A stretch of DNA of 56,464 nt from an uncultured bacterium (GCA_903885965.1 CAISKQ010000002.1:1-56464); one strand, 5' to 3'. Counted from the first letter of the stretch, positions 14,764-24,512 are shown. The notes: generated by a model from the sequence alone, not told the origin. Numbers and translations are program-made.

Positions 14764-15336
14764 TTATTTTCTCCCTAAGCTTTTCAGTGCCAGCTTAACC
14801 CGCTGTCCAACATCTTTGATGTCTGGAGAAATTTCTTTCAAAGCCTCACGAGCTTGCGAAACAGAAAAACCCATTGTCACCAAAGCTTCCAATGCATCAC
14901 TATCTGAAACTATTTGATTTTTTTCAAGTGTTGGAATATCTGGAATCTTATTCTTGAGTTCAAGGATAACTCGTTGAGCAATTTTTTTGCCAACACCTGA
15001 CACCCTTGTCAAAATAGCTGGGTCTTCATTGAGGACTGCTGTTCGGACAGTTCTCGGATCTGCAATCGAAAGAATGCCCAGAGCTGCCTTTGGACCAATG
15101 CCAGAAATTGAAATCAATAGTTCAAACATTTCGAGTTCATCAAATTCCACGAAGCCATAAAGTGCCAAAATATCTTCCCGCACATAAGTGTGGATATATA
15201 GTTCTATGTTAGTTTTTCCCGCAATCATTCCAAACGTGTGAGTGGTTACAAAAACTTTATATCCAACACCACTAACATCAATAACTGCGTAAGTATCGCG
15301 CAAAAAATCAATTGTCCCCTTTAATTTTGCAATCAT
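14764..15336 (-). CDS. ruvA: Holliday junction helicase subunit RuvA
   Basis: 190 residues from ATG 15336 (MIAKLKGTIDFL). The frame is open to an ATG at 15372, but those 12 extra residues are the translation of an intergenic repeat (CATGTTACATG type), so I reject that start. The OB-fold domain is followed by two helix-hairpin-helix motifs (ISGIGPKAALGIL and VSGVGKKIAQRVI) and the C-terminal domain III (SDALEALVTMGFSVSQAREAL). RuvA binds four-way DNA junctions and loads RuvB. ruvA, ruvC and ruvB are all in this window but about 9 and 14 kb apart, not in one operon. Confidence 0.95.
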   Translation of the reverse strand: MIAKLKGTIDFLRDTYAVIDVSGVGYKVFVTTHTFGMIAGKTNIELYIHTYVREDILALYGFVEFDELEMFELLISISGIGPKAALGILSIADPRTVRTAVLNEDPAILTRVSGVGKKIAQRVILELKNKIPDIPTLEKNQIVSDSDALEALVTMGFSVSQAREALKEISPDIKDVGQRVKLALKSLGRK

Positions 15337-15396
15337 ATTTTCATGAAACATGAAACATACAGCATGTAACATGGACTTTTTAAAAATTATTCCAAA

Positions 15397-17943
15397 CTAT
15401 GGACTCACTGAAACCGTCTTTGAATCACTAGCTTGATTTCCTTGTTTATCGGTAATGGTTGCCTTGATGTCAACTGACGTGTCACCGACTGACGGAGAAT
15501 ATGAAACCTGGTAAGGATCAGAACTTGATGAACCGGCATCTTTACCATTGACAGAAAATGAAACTTTATCCACCCCATATGGTGCATCCACGTTTGCCTT
15601 TATTGTCATGCCACCAGAAATACCCCCTGAAGCTGAAATGGAAATTTTTGGCTGATTGGCGGATGAAAAATCTGATTTTTTACAATCATCCGTTGGGGCT
15701 GGATTACTCTTACTGCTTTTCCCTTCGCCCTTGAGCCATTCTTTCAATCCCTTTTCCCAATTGCTAAATTGAGGATCACTTGTTGGATCTTTTGGAGCGT
15801 CGCCCCTTGGATCATCCTTGTTAACATAATAAAGAATGTCATGAATATCAGCAAAGTCCTTTTTTTCAACGTCTGCAGATGGACAAGCATCTGTTGCCAG
15901 GCAATAGTCACCCTTACTTCCAGGAATTTTGCAAACCTTTACATTGTCTTGCTTATCTACATCGCCATTGAGGATTGGCTTGCCCGCATCTTCTTTTTCA
16001 TATTTTGGAAATTGTTCTACCGGCGTATTTGCCAATGCCTGATTCATGAAAGCTCTCCAAATCGGAGCTGCCACCACAATTCCATCGGCTCCTGCCTTCA
16101 TAGCGGTGTTGTCATTATTTCCAACCCAAACGCCTGCAACAAGTGACGGCGTGAAGCCCATTGCCCAGCCATCTTTAAATTCATTGGTAGTTCCGGTTTT
16201 TGCAGCCACAGGACGATCCGTAAATTTAAAGGGATTATTATCTCCGAATACTGGAGCTCTGAAATCATTAGTAGACATAATGTAATCGAGCATGGCCACG
16301 TATTTTTCTTCAACAATGCGCTGACCCTCATCTTGTCTATACTCCTCCAGTGTTGTTCCGTCCTTGTCTTGAATTTTCAAAATCGCAGTTTCATTGTGGT
16401 GAATTCCGCCAGTTGCCAGTCCGCCATAAGCGTCAACATGATCAAGCAGGGTAACCTCTCCGCCACCCAAAACCAATGAAAGACCATAACGATCAGGCTG
16501 ATTAAGTCCTTTTATGCCAAGACCTTTTGCGAGTAAAATTGAGTTACTAACACCAGCAAGATAAAGAGTTTTCACAGCGGGAATATTAAGAGACATCGCC
16601 AATGCATTTTTCATTTGAAGTGGTCCATGGAATTTTCCGTCATAATTTTGAGGAATATAATCTTTTCCAGAATCGCTGCCAAAGTTTGTCGGCACATCAT
16701 AAAGCAATGTTTCCGGTGTGTAGCCCTTGGTAAATGCCGTCAGATAAACATACGGCTTGAAAGATGAACCTGGCTGGCGATTGCGAATACTCGTATTGTC
16801 CTGAGGCTCAAATTTGCAAGTTTTCCCTGAGATACATCCTTGTGGCTCAGATTTTCCAAAGTAGTTTTTACTTCCAACCATAGCCAAGATTTGTCCGGTT
16901 TTTGGATCCATCGCAACCAGCGCAGCATTGCTTGCATTTTGAGAAACATTTTTTGCAGCTCCCTCAGTAACGGCTTTTTCTGCTGCCTGTTGCTTGTCCC
17001 AATCTAGCGTGGTGTACACTTTTAATCCTCCCTGCTCCACAGCCTGCTCGCCATATTTTTGTTCCAGATAATCTTTAACAAACATCACAAAATGGGGTGC
17101 TGAAATATTGTCTTGCTTTGGACTTATTTCTGAAATTACATCTTCATTTTTTGCCTCGTCAGCTTGAGCCTGGGTAATATACCCCTGATTAACCATTTTT
17201 TGGAGCGCTGATTTTTGTCTTGCGAGCAAATCTGCTTTGTGTAGACCAAAAGGAGAATAGTATGTCGGTGCATTTGGAAGTGAAGCCAGTAGGGCTGCCT
17301 GAGCAAGCGATAAATCCCGGGAAGACTTTCCGAAAAAAGTTTGCGAAGCAGCCTCAACCCCATAAGCGCTTGACCCATAAGGGATTTGATTAAGATACAT
17401 TCCCAAGATGTCATCTTTTGAATACTTTTGTTCGAGCTCAATTGTAAGGATAAGCTCCTTGATTTTTCGAGTTATTGTTTTTTCATTGGTCAGAAAAGAA
17501 TTTTTAATAAACTGCTGCGTAATCGTGCTACCACCTTGAGCTGCTCCCCTCTTGAGAATATCATTATAAGCCGAGCGCAGGATTGATTTAAAATCTATGC
17601 CGTGATGAGTATAAAATGTTTGGTCTTCCAAGGCAATGGCAGCATATTTCACGTTATCCGGAATCTGATTGAAAGGAACGATTGTCCTTTTTTCTTCTCC
17701 ATGGACATCGTACAAAAGATGCTGCCCGCTACGGTCATAGATTTTTGTCGACTGAATAACCAATTTTGCATCAACCGAATTTGCACTTGGCAAATCCTTG
17801 GAAAAATAAAGAAAAACACCAATAACCAAAAGAATTACGGCAACAAAAAGACCCAATACAATCTTGCCAACCATTTTCCACTTGTCTTTGGCTGACATAT
17901 TTTGAATTTTTTTAAAATTTTGTGAGATAAATATTGGTTTCAT
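15397..17943 (-). CDS. Penicillin-binding protein 1A, bifunctional
   Basis: 848 residues. A membrane helix at about 26-47 anchors the protein. The glycosyltransferase (GT51) domain has EDQTFYTHHG at 106-115 with catalytic Glu106 and QGGSTITQQ at 136-144. The transpeptidase domain has PGSSFKPY near 391-398 (active Ser in SSFK) and AAKTGTTNEF near 580-589. The C-terminal 90 residues (ISASGGISGG, VDKVSFSVNGKDAG) form an Ig-like/Big_9-type domain. It polymerises and cross-links peptidoglycan at the outer face of the membrane. A possible internal start lies at 17895. No close operon partner; ruvA follows 24 bp later. Confidence 0.95.
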   Translation of the reverse strand: MKPIFISQNFKKIQNMSAKDKWKMVGKIVLGLFVAVILLVIGVFLYFSKDLPSANSVDAKLVIQSTKIYDRSGQHLLYDVHGEEKRTIVPFNQIPDNVKYAAIALEDQTFYTHHGIDFKSILRSAYNDILKRGAAQGGSTITQQFIKNSFLTNEKTITRKIKELILTIELEQKYSKDDILGMYLNQIPYGSSAYGVEAASQTFFGKSSRDLSLAQAALLASLPNAPTYYSPFGLHKADLLARQKSALQKMVNQGYITQAQADEAKNEDVISEISPKQDNISAPHFVMFVKDYLEQKYGEQAVEQGGLKVYTTLDWDKQQAAEKAVTEGAAKNVSQNASNAALVAMDPKTGQILAMVGSKNYFGKSEPQGCISGKTCKFEPQDNTSIRNRQPGSSFKPYVYLTAFTKGYTPETLLYDVPTNFGSDSGKDYIPQNYDGKFHGPLQMKNALAMSLNIPAVKTLYLAGVSNSILLAKGLGIKGLNQPDRYGLSLVLGGGEVTLLDHVDAYGGLATGGIHHNETAILKIQDKDGTTLEEYRQDEGQRIVEEKYVAMLDYIMSTNDFRAPVFGDNNPFKFTDRPVAAKTGTTNEFKDGWAMGFTPSLVAGVWVGNNDNTAMKAGADGIVVAAPIWRAFMNQALANTPVEQFPKYEKEDAGKPILNGDVDKQDNVKVCKIPGSKGDYCLATDACPSADVEKKDFADIHDILYYVNKDDPRGDAPKDPTSDPQFSNWEKGLKEWLKGEGKSSKSNPAPTDDCKKSDFSSANQPKISISASGGISGGMTIKANVDAPYGVDKVSFSVNGKDAGSSSSDPYQVSYSPSVGDTSVDIKATITDKQGNQASDSKTVSVSP

Positions 17944-18151
17944 AATATATCTGATAAATATAATCTTAGGACTTATGTGCTTAATCGAAAATTACTTACA
18001 ACTTACTTTTTTGGCAAGCAAAGCGCTAAGTAGACCATTAGAACCTTTCTTGGTAAACAAATTACGCTCTAGGAATTTGAGAGTAAATGCATAAGTTCTA
18101 AAATTAATTATACTCTTATTTTCAAAGTTGCTCTAGTATACAAGAGTCTAA

Positions 18152-19486
18152 TTAATTAGCAAGGGTTTCCAGGTCACTATCTGAAATTCCAAGTTGGTCA
18201 AGAATCCAGATGTGACGCTCACTGGTAGGGTCATATTTTCCAACCATTACCCTTCGCATTTCATCGTCATCTTTTTTGACTAAATTCCAAATACCAATAT
18301 TCCCCTCTCTATAAGCGATATCTTGGGTGAAACAAGCACCTGGAATGTCACAGGTTGTACCTCGAAAAGCTCTAAGGCATCTTTTCCAAGCTAATTCTTC
18401 CGCGTTTTTCCAGGATTCATCCCTGTTTGCATTTTTTGATTTCACAAAATAATAATCACGCAAAATGTCAAAAACTTCCCTGAAATCTCTTTTTTTGCCA
18501 TCCAGCCCCATTGCCAGGGAAATTGCCAAATGACCATCAAAACCAGCGAAGTCCGTTGCGCCAATAATTTCTTGTTCCTTATATCTGGCTAAACCTTCTT
18601 CACCTTTCAAATAGCGATCAAGCCCAAGACCTAATAATTTTAGTTTTGACCTTTCGCCATTCTCTCTTCTTAGGGCATGCGTACCTATTTCATGGGCAAT
18701 GAGCGCCTTGAGTTTTGTTTCCTTAACCTTCCTCTTAGCTAGGACATAGACGGTCTTATTTTCTTGATTGACGTTTATGGCAGTGTTTCCCGATTCGTCA
18801 AGAACAACCGACCACCCCTGAGCATTGCATTCCAATAATGCCCGCTGAAAAGCAACTTTAATTTCTTCAGCGGAATATTCTGGCTCATTTTTAGTTGATT
18901 TTAATTTCGGAAAATCATAACTGTTTATATCAATAGAGGTCTCAATTTCCTCTGGTATGTTTATATTTTGATCAAGTCTTGCAATCGCCTCGATAATTCT
19001 TTGATCAGAATCTGATCTTTTTCCATCAATCACGTGCTTAACTTTAATAAGGGATTGCAAGAAAATTTCCTTTTCCGGCTTGCCAAAAACATATTCTGAA
19101 TATCTTTTAAACCTATGCGAATCTCCCTCTTTCGAGCACCTCAACATTCTCACGCTTGCTATTTTTTCATTTATTTTCCAGCGATAGATTTGCTTAACAA
19201 TTTCATTATTCTCAAATTTCAAGACGTCTACCTTAAGAGTCAATAGCTCTTCCTCCTTTTTATTGAAATCGAAATTTTCTAATTCAGGATAGTCCAGCTT
19301 CGGATTTTCAATCTTTTGATTTAAAAAATCATTTTTTTGATTTTCACGCCATTCCTTGTCTCCATTCAAGAGTTCGTAAACTTGAAATTTTCCATTTTTT
19401 TCAAATCTTTTATACCATTGCTCATCAAGAGGCTGTGATTCTTTCTTGTTTTCCGATATGTGATTTCCTGAAAATTCAAAACTCAT
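18152..19486 (-). CDS. DUF1704 / QEGLA-type putative metallopeptidase
   Basis: 444 residues. The zinc-binding HEIGTH is at 265-270 and EEGLA at 296-300, which together define the DUF1704 (flavohemoglobin expression-modulating QEGLA) family. Between them is RRENGERSKLKLLGLGL. IIGATDFAGFDGHLAISLAM and FREVFDILRDYYFVK follow as in the family. The N-terminal 180 residues are charged and less conserved. Related eukaryotic proteins are tyrosine carboxypeptidases acting on tubulin; the bacterial substrate is unknown. No signal peptide, so a cytoplasmic protease. It stands alone, with about 200 bp of gene-free sequence upstream of pbp and 110 bp to the next operon. Confidence 0.85.
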   Translation of the reverse strand: MSFEFSGNHISENKKESQPLDEQWYKRFEKNGKFQVYELLNGDKEWRENQKNDFLNQKIENPKLDYPELENFDFNKKEEELLTLKVDVLKFENNEIVKQIYRWKINEKIASVRMLRCSKEGDSHRFKRYSEYVFGKPEKEIFLQSLIKVKHVIDGKRSDSDQRIIEAIARLDQNINIPEEIETSIDINSYDFPKLKSTKNEPEYSAEEIKVAFQRALLECNAQGWSVVLDESGNTAINVNQENKTVYVLAKRKVKETKLKALIAHEIGTHALRRENGERSKLKLLGLGLDRYLKGEEGLARYKEQEIIGATDFAGFDGHLAISLAMGLDGKKRDFREVFDILRDYYFVKSKNANRDESWKNAEELAWKRCLRAFRGTTCDIPGACFTQDIAYREGNIGIWNLVKKDDDEMRRVMVGKYDPTSERHIWILDQLGISDSDLETLAN

Positions 19487-19596
19487 AGTTAATTTTTTTA
19501 TGGATATTTTGTAATTATATCACCTTGAAAAAATATTCCAAACGAAACTTATTACTTTGCGTTGTCTTGAAATAAATATGTCTTGAAAAACGTTGT

Positions 19597-20625
19597 TTAT
19601 TTTCCGAGAATTTGCTCATAAAGTTTCAGATATTTTTTAGCCATGACAGTGCTGTCGAAATTTTCCTCGGCATATTTCCTGCAAGCTCTTCTATCAAAAA
19701 GATGTGTATTCTTTACAGCATTAACCAGCTCAGCAAAATTATCGGAAAGAAATGCAACTTTCTGGTTATTTAGAAGCTCCGGCAACGGTCCTATCGTTGT
19801 GCCTATAATGGGCGTTCCGCACGCTAGTGCTTCAGCTACAACCATCGGACAAACTTCGGGCCGTCTAATTGGAAAAAGCAACGCTGAGGCACCTTTTAAA
19901 TATTCATATACTTGACTATGCTCAACCTCTCCTTTATATATAATATCCTCACTTAGAAATGGCTCTATCTTTTCAGCGAAAAAGTCTTTTCTGTCTTGCG
20001 TGTTACCAATTCTGCCAAAAATCAAAAGTTTTTGTTTTGCCTCTCTTGCAATTTCAATAGCGGTGTCAATTCCCTTTTGATCGGTTAGCCTTCCAACAAA
20101 TATTAGATATTTTCCAGCTTCGAATGAATACTGAATTTTTTTTGTCGGAACACCGTTGTATATTACGGCCGAGGTCGCAAGAGCTCCACGCTGAGACTGG
20201 CTAAGCGCGACTGTATAAAGATTCACATCTGTCATTTTGTCGAAAGCATCTTTAGAAATCCTATTGTGAAATGAAATAACACAAGGAATTTCAGCTTTTT
20301 CGCAAACACCGGCAGCATATCGCTGCGAATGGAGATGGATAATATCAAAATCCTTCTGAGAATCCAGAACTTTTTCCTGACTGGAAATCTTAATTTTTCT
20401 AAATTCTTTCGAGCCAAGCTGCCGAATATTTTTCATATTCCAAATGCTTTTCTCGAGCGACACAACGTGCCTGGCATCAGTATTCCAATCAGCTGGCGCA
20501 AACAAGGTTACGTCCACACCTAACTCCAAAAAAGCATCTGTCAAGTTTTGAGCAACAATTTCCGGACCTCCCGTATCACCAAAAGGTGGTGCAACCATAG
20601 CAATACGCGGAGTATTATTTTTCAT
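19597..20625 (-). CDS. Glycosyltransferase family 4
   Basis: 342 residues with the GT-B fold: N-terminal APPFGDTGGPEIVAQNLTDA (11-30), C-terminal donor site YLIFVGRLTDQKGIDTAIEIA, EVEHSQVYEYLKGASALLFP, and EALACGTPIIGT with the GT4 E-x7-E style loop (IRRPEVCPMVVAEALACG). It transfers a sugar from a nucleotide donor to an unknown acceptor in the cytoplasm. Its start overlaps the stop of the upstream ATP-grasp gene (ATGA, 4 bp), so the two are translationally coupled. It is the last gene of a four-gene operon with two ATP-grasp proteins and a 7TM protein, which suggests that the acceptor is the product of those enzymes. Confidence 0.9.
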   Translation of the reverse strand: MKNNTPRIAMVAPPFGDTGGPEIVAQNLTDAFLELGVDVTLFAPADWNTDARHVVSLEKSIWNMKNIRQLGSKEFRKIKISSQEKVLDSQKDFDIIHLHSQRYAAGVCEKAEIPCVISFHNRISKDAFDKMTDVNLYTVALSQSQRGALATSAVIYNGVPTKKIQYSFEAGKYLIFVGRLTDQKGIDTAIEIAREAKQKLLIFGRIGNTQDRKDFFAEKIEPFLSEDIIYKGEVEHSQVYEYLKGASALLFPIRRPEVCPMVVAEALACGTPIIGTTIGPLPELLNNQKVAFLSDNFAELVNAVKNTHLFDRRACRKYAEENFDSTVMAKKYLKLYEQILGK

Positions 20626-21575
20626 TTCAATAAATCAATTATAAAATCAAAGTTAGCTTGCTTTACTTTTTCATCCGCCAACAACGTAACAAGATCGATG
20701 CCGGGAGTCGTGTTCATCTCTATAAAATATGGCCTTCCAGCGTTATCAAAAATAAAATCGAGAGAATACTGCGCGCCAGGAAAAATCGAAATTCTTTGAT
20801 TGAGCTCTTTTACTATCATCATTAAACTATCAGGAATTGTTTCGGGGGAAATCATTTTTCCAGTTGCGCCTTGATGCAAGTTAGTAAAGAAAGATCCCTT
20901 GGCAGCAATTCTCGAAAGTGCATAGGCCAGCTTCCCGCCTTGATAGACCAAGCGCAAATCTGCGATTTCATCATTCTTGGAAAGTCCAGGAATGCCTTTT
21001 TCGCTTACAATAAATTCTTGAACCAAAACTGGATATTTATATTTTTGAGTGAGAGCTTCACTTTTCTTTCCAATAAAAATGCCTTGCCCGCCGCAACCAT
21101 ACAAAGGCTTGGCTACAATTTTTTCAGCCGGACTTTTATCTATTGCAATTTTCAGTTCACTTTCGTCATTCGCAATTTGCGAAAATGGCATAAATTGACC
21201 AAACATAACATATTGAGAAAGTTTACTATTAAAAATTGCCCGAAAAAGTGGCGAGTTAAAAAGAATTGTTTTTTGAGCTATCCTTAATTTAAAATCTAAC
21301 AAAGAATAGTCGTATTTACTCAATACTTTATCGTAAATCAAATCTGCCTGAATTCTGTTTTCAATTTTCTGCCAGCTTCCGCCTTTGAATGTCCAGGCTT
21401 TTTCGAATTGATTCTTTTCGCAGTCGTACCATTTCATACTAGCACGATACAGCATAACCCCAGCCTTCTCTGCTCGCACCATCCAGTCTTCAATCGCAAT
21501 CCTGGTTCCTTTATTAGTAATTGGAACCATTTTTTTCCAATCGTCCCCTGCATACATTATGATAATATTTTTCAT
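20622..21575 (-). CDS. ATP-grasp ligase, RimK/YheCD-like
   Basis: 317 residues. KIVAKPLYGCGGQGIFIGKK (about 148-167) is the ATP-binding lysine and glycine loop, VLVQEFI (about 182-188) the hinge, DLRLVYQGGKLAYALSRIAA the catalytic region, and YSLDFIFDNAGRPYFIEMNT with PGID the metal-binding end. Members ligate an amino acid or peptide to a carboxylate. Six bp separate it from the ATP-grasp/retropepsin fusion upstream, and it overlaps the glycosyltransferase downstream. Substrate unknown; the context suggests a peptide-like or amino-acylated glycan product. Confidence 0.85.
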   Translation of the reverse strand: MKNIIIMYAGDDWKKMVPITNKGTRIAIEDWMVRAEKAGVMLYRASMKWYDCEKNQFEKAWTFKGGSWQKIENRIQADLIYDKVLSKYDYSLLDFKLRIAQKTILFNSPLFRAIFNSKLSQYVMFGQFMPFSQIANDESELKIAIDKSPAEKIVAKPLYGCGGQGIFIGKKSEALTQKYKYPVLVQEFIVSEKGIPGLSKNDEIADLRLVYQGGKLAYALSRIAAKGSFFTNLHQGATGKMISPETIPDSLMMIVKELNQRISIFPGAQYSLDFIFDNAGRPYFIEMNTTPGIDLVTLLADEKVKQANFDFIIDLLK

Positions 21576-21581
21576 ATACTC

Positions 21582-23012
21582 TTATTTATTTACGTCAATC
21601 AAGAACTTTCTTAAATTTCGCTTACCAATAATAATCGGGTATTTTAAATGAGCCCGATTAATTAAGGTAACTCTTGTTGGAATAACGACGCCATCCATTA
21701 CCACTGTAATCCTAATTGTAGGTCGATATGTTGAACCACTAGCAGAATTAATTACCAATGTACTTTCAAGATGTGGGATATGTTTATAAATACTCCAGCG
21801 CTCTTGCTTACTCAAGTGCTCGATATCCTTATAGGTTGCTTCAATTTTTTGATATTCGGTAACCGTGTCATTAAAACCAAGCTGCTGGGCAAGGTCAATG
21901 TCAATTGAAGTAAAGCCCGCACCAGTGTCAATCTTGGCCTCAACTTCAACAGATTTTCCATCCCTACCAATAAGTTTTATTTTCTCAATCGTCCCAATCA
22001 CTTTTCGTCCAGAGATGTCTTCCACTTCTTCTTCAACCTCACCTCCGAAAAGATCTCTGCCTACGCGAACTCCCCGCGCCGCAGTTTTTATTTTCAAACC
22101 CTTTATTCTTTCTAATCTTTCTCGCAAACCTGCTAAATTTGCAACTTGAATACCAAGTCCAGGACGAGCATTTATTTCCAAGAAAACTGGCCCGCGCTCC
22201 CTGTCAATTGCAACATCGGCTCCCAGAAAACCCATACCAGAAATCTCTTGGGACTTAACAGCTAAAAGTAAAATGTCTTTCCAATAAGGAATTCTAATCC
22301 CAGAAAGCAACATCCTTGTTCCTGGCACATAATCAATAATCTTGCCTTTACCTAAAACTGCCGTAGTTGTGACTCCGGAAGTTAAATCTATCCCTACTCC
22401 AATTCCGCCTTGCTGCAAATTAGCCTTTCCGCCTGACTCTCTAGTTGGAAGGCGAAGCATTGCCATTACTGGAATTCGATTAAAAACAATTACTCGAATA
22501 TCCGGAATACCTTTATACGCATAAGGCTTGAATAATTTAAGCAAAGTTAAACGTTCCTCAAAGAATGCAACGTCCGGCAAATTCGAAAGTGAGAATGCTC
22601 CATCTAAAATATTCAAAATATGACTTTTTAGATCCTGGACGGTAACTTTTGATCCATCTGATTTTATCCAAACAGGATCAGGCATGTCTTGCGTCTCAGC
22701 TTGTACAATTTTTCTTGATAACTTTTTTCTGCCATAAACAACCAAAATTCCGCCACCGCCGAATCCTCGATTGGGTTTTAGTGCAAAAGTGGATGGTAAT
22801 GCTGTCCAATCAAAATTTTCCAGCTCTTCAGCTGATTTGATTTTAGCCAGCAGCTTAGGAACAGGAATTCCACCTTTTTTTAAAGCGCGCTTGCTTAAAA
22901 TCTTATCATCTGCAAGACGCTTAGCTTTTTTCTTATTATAAGGACGAATATAGTCAAGATTTCGAGCATTAAGTCCCAACAATTTTCGCGCATTTTTAAA
23001 TTCTTCGAACAT
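21582..23012 (-). CDS. ATP-grasp ligase fused to retropepsin-like domain
   Basis: 476 residues. Residues about 1-310 are an alpha-L-glutamate-ligase-related ATP-grasp domain: TFALKPNRGFGGGGILVVYG (75-94), DIRVIVFNRIPVMAMLRLPT, GFLGADVAIDRERGPVFLEI and NARPGLGIQ. Residues about 340-476 are the RimK-associated 'ATP-dependent zinc protease' domain, a retropepsin-like fold: IEKIKLIGRDGKSVEVEAKI, DTGAG near 360-364, and a late PIIIGKRNLRKFLID. In other bacteria these two domains and the 7TM protein are usually separate neighbouring genes. Their fusion here, next to the 7TM gene (8 bp away), strengthens the view that they act on one product. Confidence 0.88.
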   Translation of the reverse strand: MFEEFKNARKLLGLNARNLDYIRPYNKKKAKRLADDKILSKRALKKGGIPVPKLLAKIKSAEELENFDWTALPSTFALKPNRGFGGGGILVVYGRKKLSRKIVQAETQDMPDPVWIKSDGSKVTVQDLKSHILNILDGAFSLSNLPDVAFFEERLTLLKLFKPYAYKGIPDIRVIVFNRIPVMAMLRLPTRESGGKANLQQGGIGVGIDLTSGVTTTAVLGKGKIIDYVPGTRMLLSGIRIPYWKDILLLAVKSQEISGMGFLGADVAIDRERGPVFLEINARPGLGIQVANLAGLRERLERIKGLKIKTAARGVRVGRDLFGGEVEEEVEDISGRKVIGTIEKIKLIGRDGKSVEVEAKIDTGAGFTSIDIDLAQQLGFNDTVTEYQKIEATYKDIEHLSKQERWSIYKHIPHLESTLVINSASGSTYRPTIRITVVMDGVVIPTRVTLINRAHLKYPIIIGKRNLRKFLIDVNK

Positions 23013-23020
23013 ATTTATTC

Positions 23021-23677
23021 TTACTTTAAGTTTTTCAAAACGTCCTTAAATCTCATATATTCCGTTAAGCGAAGTCCATCCCATTTTCCAAGGAAAATAT
23101 TTATTGGAATTGTAATCAAAATCATCCACGGAAAAGCAACTATTCCTCTGACGAGCGCAGGCCAACTTGCCAAATAATATCCAACTAAAGAAATAACCAA
23201 AGTTTCTACAGCCAATATAATAGCCGTCTTATTTCCCTTTTCAATTTGAGTTGCAACAAATTTTTCCACAATCGTAATCATAATTAGAATTGGAAAAATC
23301 GAAACACTAGCAAGTCCGGTTCTTTGCATATATCCACCCAGGCTAAGTAGCGCCAAAATTGAAAATGCAATAATACTAAGCGTAATTGCAACTCTCGGAA
23401 GATACAAAATTCGCAGCCCCTTGAGCGCAAAACGCATTAGCATGCCAACCAAAATAACGCTAATAAAAACAATCACTCCGTAGCGAAGCTGCGGCACTGC
23501 CAAAAATGCAAATGTCACAATCGCTGGAGTATAAATCCCAAAAGCCTTAATTCCAACCACCTGACGAAAAAATGCAATTAAGGTTACAATAACTGGCAAC
23601 ATCAAAAGCAAAATGACCGTATCCAGGGGTACGCCTTGTTGCATAAGAAAACTAATAATAGGGCTGACGTTGTTCAT
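23021..23677 (-). CDS. 7TM protein (transglutaminase-associated type)
   Basis: 218 residues, almost wholly hydrophobic, with about seven membrane segments. The conserved block FFRQVVGIKAFGIYTPAIVT (about 37-56) and the C-terminal PWMILITIPINIFLGKWDGL with RLTEYMRF match the 7TM region normally fused to an inactive transglutaminase-like domain (Pfam 7TM_transglut). Here that periplasmic domain is missing and the protein is the membrane part alone. In proteobacteria the family lies next to a glutamate-ligase-like ATP-grasp and a retropepsin-like gene, exactly the partner encoded next as a fusion. A role in exporting or sensing the ATP-grasp product is inferred. Confidence 0.85.
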   Translation of the reverse strand: MNNVSPIISFLMQQGVPLDTVILLLMLPVIVTLIAFFRQVVGIKAFGIYTPAIVTFAFLAVPQLRYGVIVFISVILVGMLMRFALKGLRILYLPRVAITLSIIAFSILALLSLGGYMQRTGLASVSIFPILIMITIVEKFVATQIEKGNKTAIILAVETLVISLVGYYLASWPALVRGIVAFPWMILITIPINIFLGKWDGLRLTEYMRFKDVLKNLK

Positions 23678-23690
23678 AACATTTCATAAA

Positions 23691-23946
23691 ACATAAAGCA
23701 TGAAACACGCAACATGTCTTTTTAAATAAAAATATTCAAAATATAATAAATTTCTAAAGATACAATAACCAAAAGACAAGCACCAAACATAAGCTAGCAT
23801 CCAATATACAAACACCAAGATACAATAACTAAACAAAATTCAACAATCAAAACTCAAACATTCAAACGATTTGTAATTTTGGATCTTGGAATTTGAAATT
23901 TGTTTGGTTATTGTATCTTGTTTCTTATCTATATATTTTTTGTATC
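23691..23946. repeat. Long imperfect inverted repeat of ATACAATAACCAAA units
   Basis: The left half has ATACAATAACCAAAAG and AGATACAATAACTAAAC; the right half has GTTTGGTTATTGTATCTTG and TTTTTGTATCTTGGC. GAATTTGAAATTTG strings lie in the middle. It begins with CATAAAACATAAAGCATGAA strings like those before ruvA. There is no gene. The string TTTGGTTATTGTATCTTGT is shared with the in-frame insert in femAB. It fills the 310 bp between ruvC and the 7TM operon. Confidence 0.7.
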
Positions 23947-23987
23947 TTGGCTACTATCATTATTCTACTTTTTCTATAAATTAATAC

Positions 23988-24512
23988 TTAATTTCTAATT
24001 TGTCTCATTTTCCTACTATTAAGATGACAAAGCGCAATCGCAATCGCATCCGCAGTATCATCCGGTTTCGGAATGCTCTTAAGATTCAGAATCTTTTGAG
24101 TCATGATTTGAATTTGCTTTTTTTCTGCTCTTCCGTATCCGGTAATCGCCTGTTTGACTTGAAGCGGTGTATATTCAAAAATGCTAACACAAAATCGCTC
24201 GAGTGTCAATAGTATTGAGCCTCTTGCCTGACTTACTTTCATAACGGTTTTAAGGTTCTTAAAAAAGAAAAGATCTTCCACGGCAGCTTCATGCGGCTCA
24301 AATTTTGCAATGATTTCTTCCAAATCCTTCACGATCTCCAAAAGCCGCTCAGCGGTGGTGTTTTTTGGTGAAGTAGTGATGTGCCCATAAGCTATTGGTC
24401 TGACGCAACCCTTAATCTCTTCCAATACTGCCCAGCCCACAATAGCGGTTCCGGGGTCAATGCCGAGCACTCTCAATGCCTCAGGTGCTAATATATCTTT
24501 TTGTTTTTGCAT
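23988..24512 (-). CDS. ruvC: Holliday junction endonuclease RuvC
   Basis: 174 residues from ATG 24512; the frame is open to 24587, overlapping yebC, and a start at 24560 (13-bp overlap) is possible. VLGIDPGTAIVGWAVLE carries the first catalytic Asp, AAVEDLFFFKN the Glu, and KPDDTADAIAIALCH the C-terminal acidic pair. These four carboxylates bind two metal ions and cut symmetric strands of a Holliday junction. yebC lies directly upstream, the common yebC-ruvC arrangement; ruvA and ruvB are elsewhere. Confidence 0.94.
   Translation of the reverse strand: MQKQKDILAPEALRVLGIDPGTAIVGWAVLEEIKGCVRPIAYGHITTSPKNTTAERLLEIVKDLEEIIAKFEPHEAAVEDLFFFKNLKTVMKVSQARGSILLTLERFCVSIFEYTPLQVKQAITGYGRAEKKQIQIMTQKILNLKSIPKPDDTADAIAIALCHLNSRKMRQIRN

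Noticed and set aside
14764-15372. Longer RuvA with 12 extra N-terminal residues
   Set aside because: The extra part is the translation of a CATGTTACATG-type intergenic repeat; RuvA starts MIAKLKG in the family.
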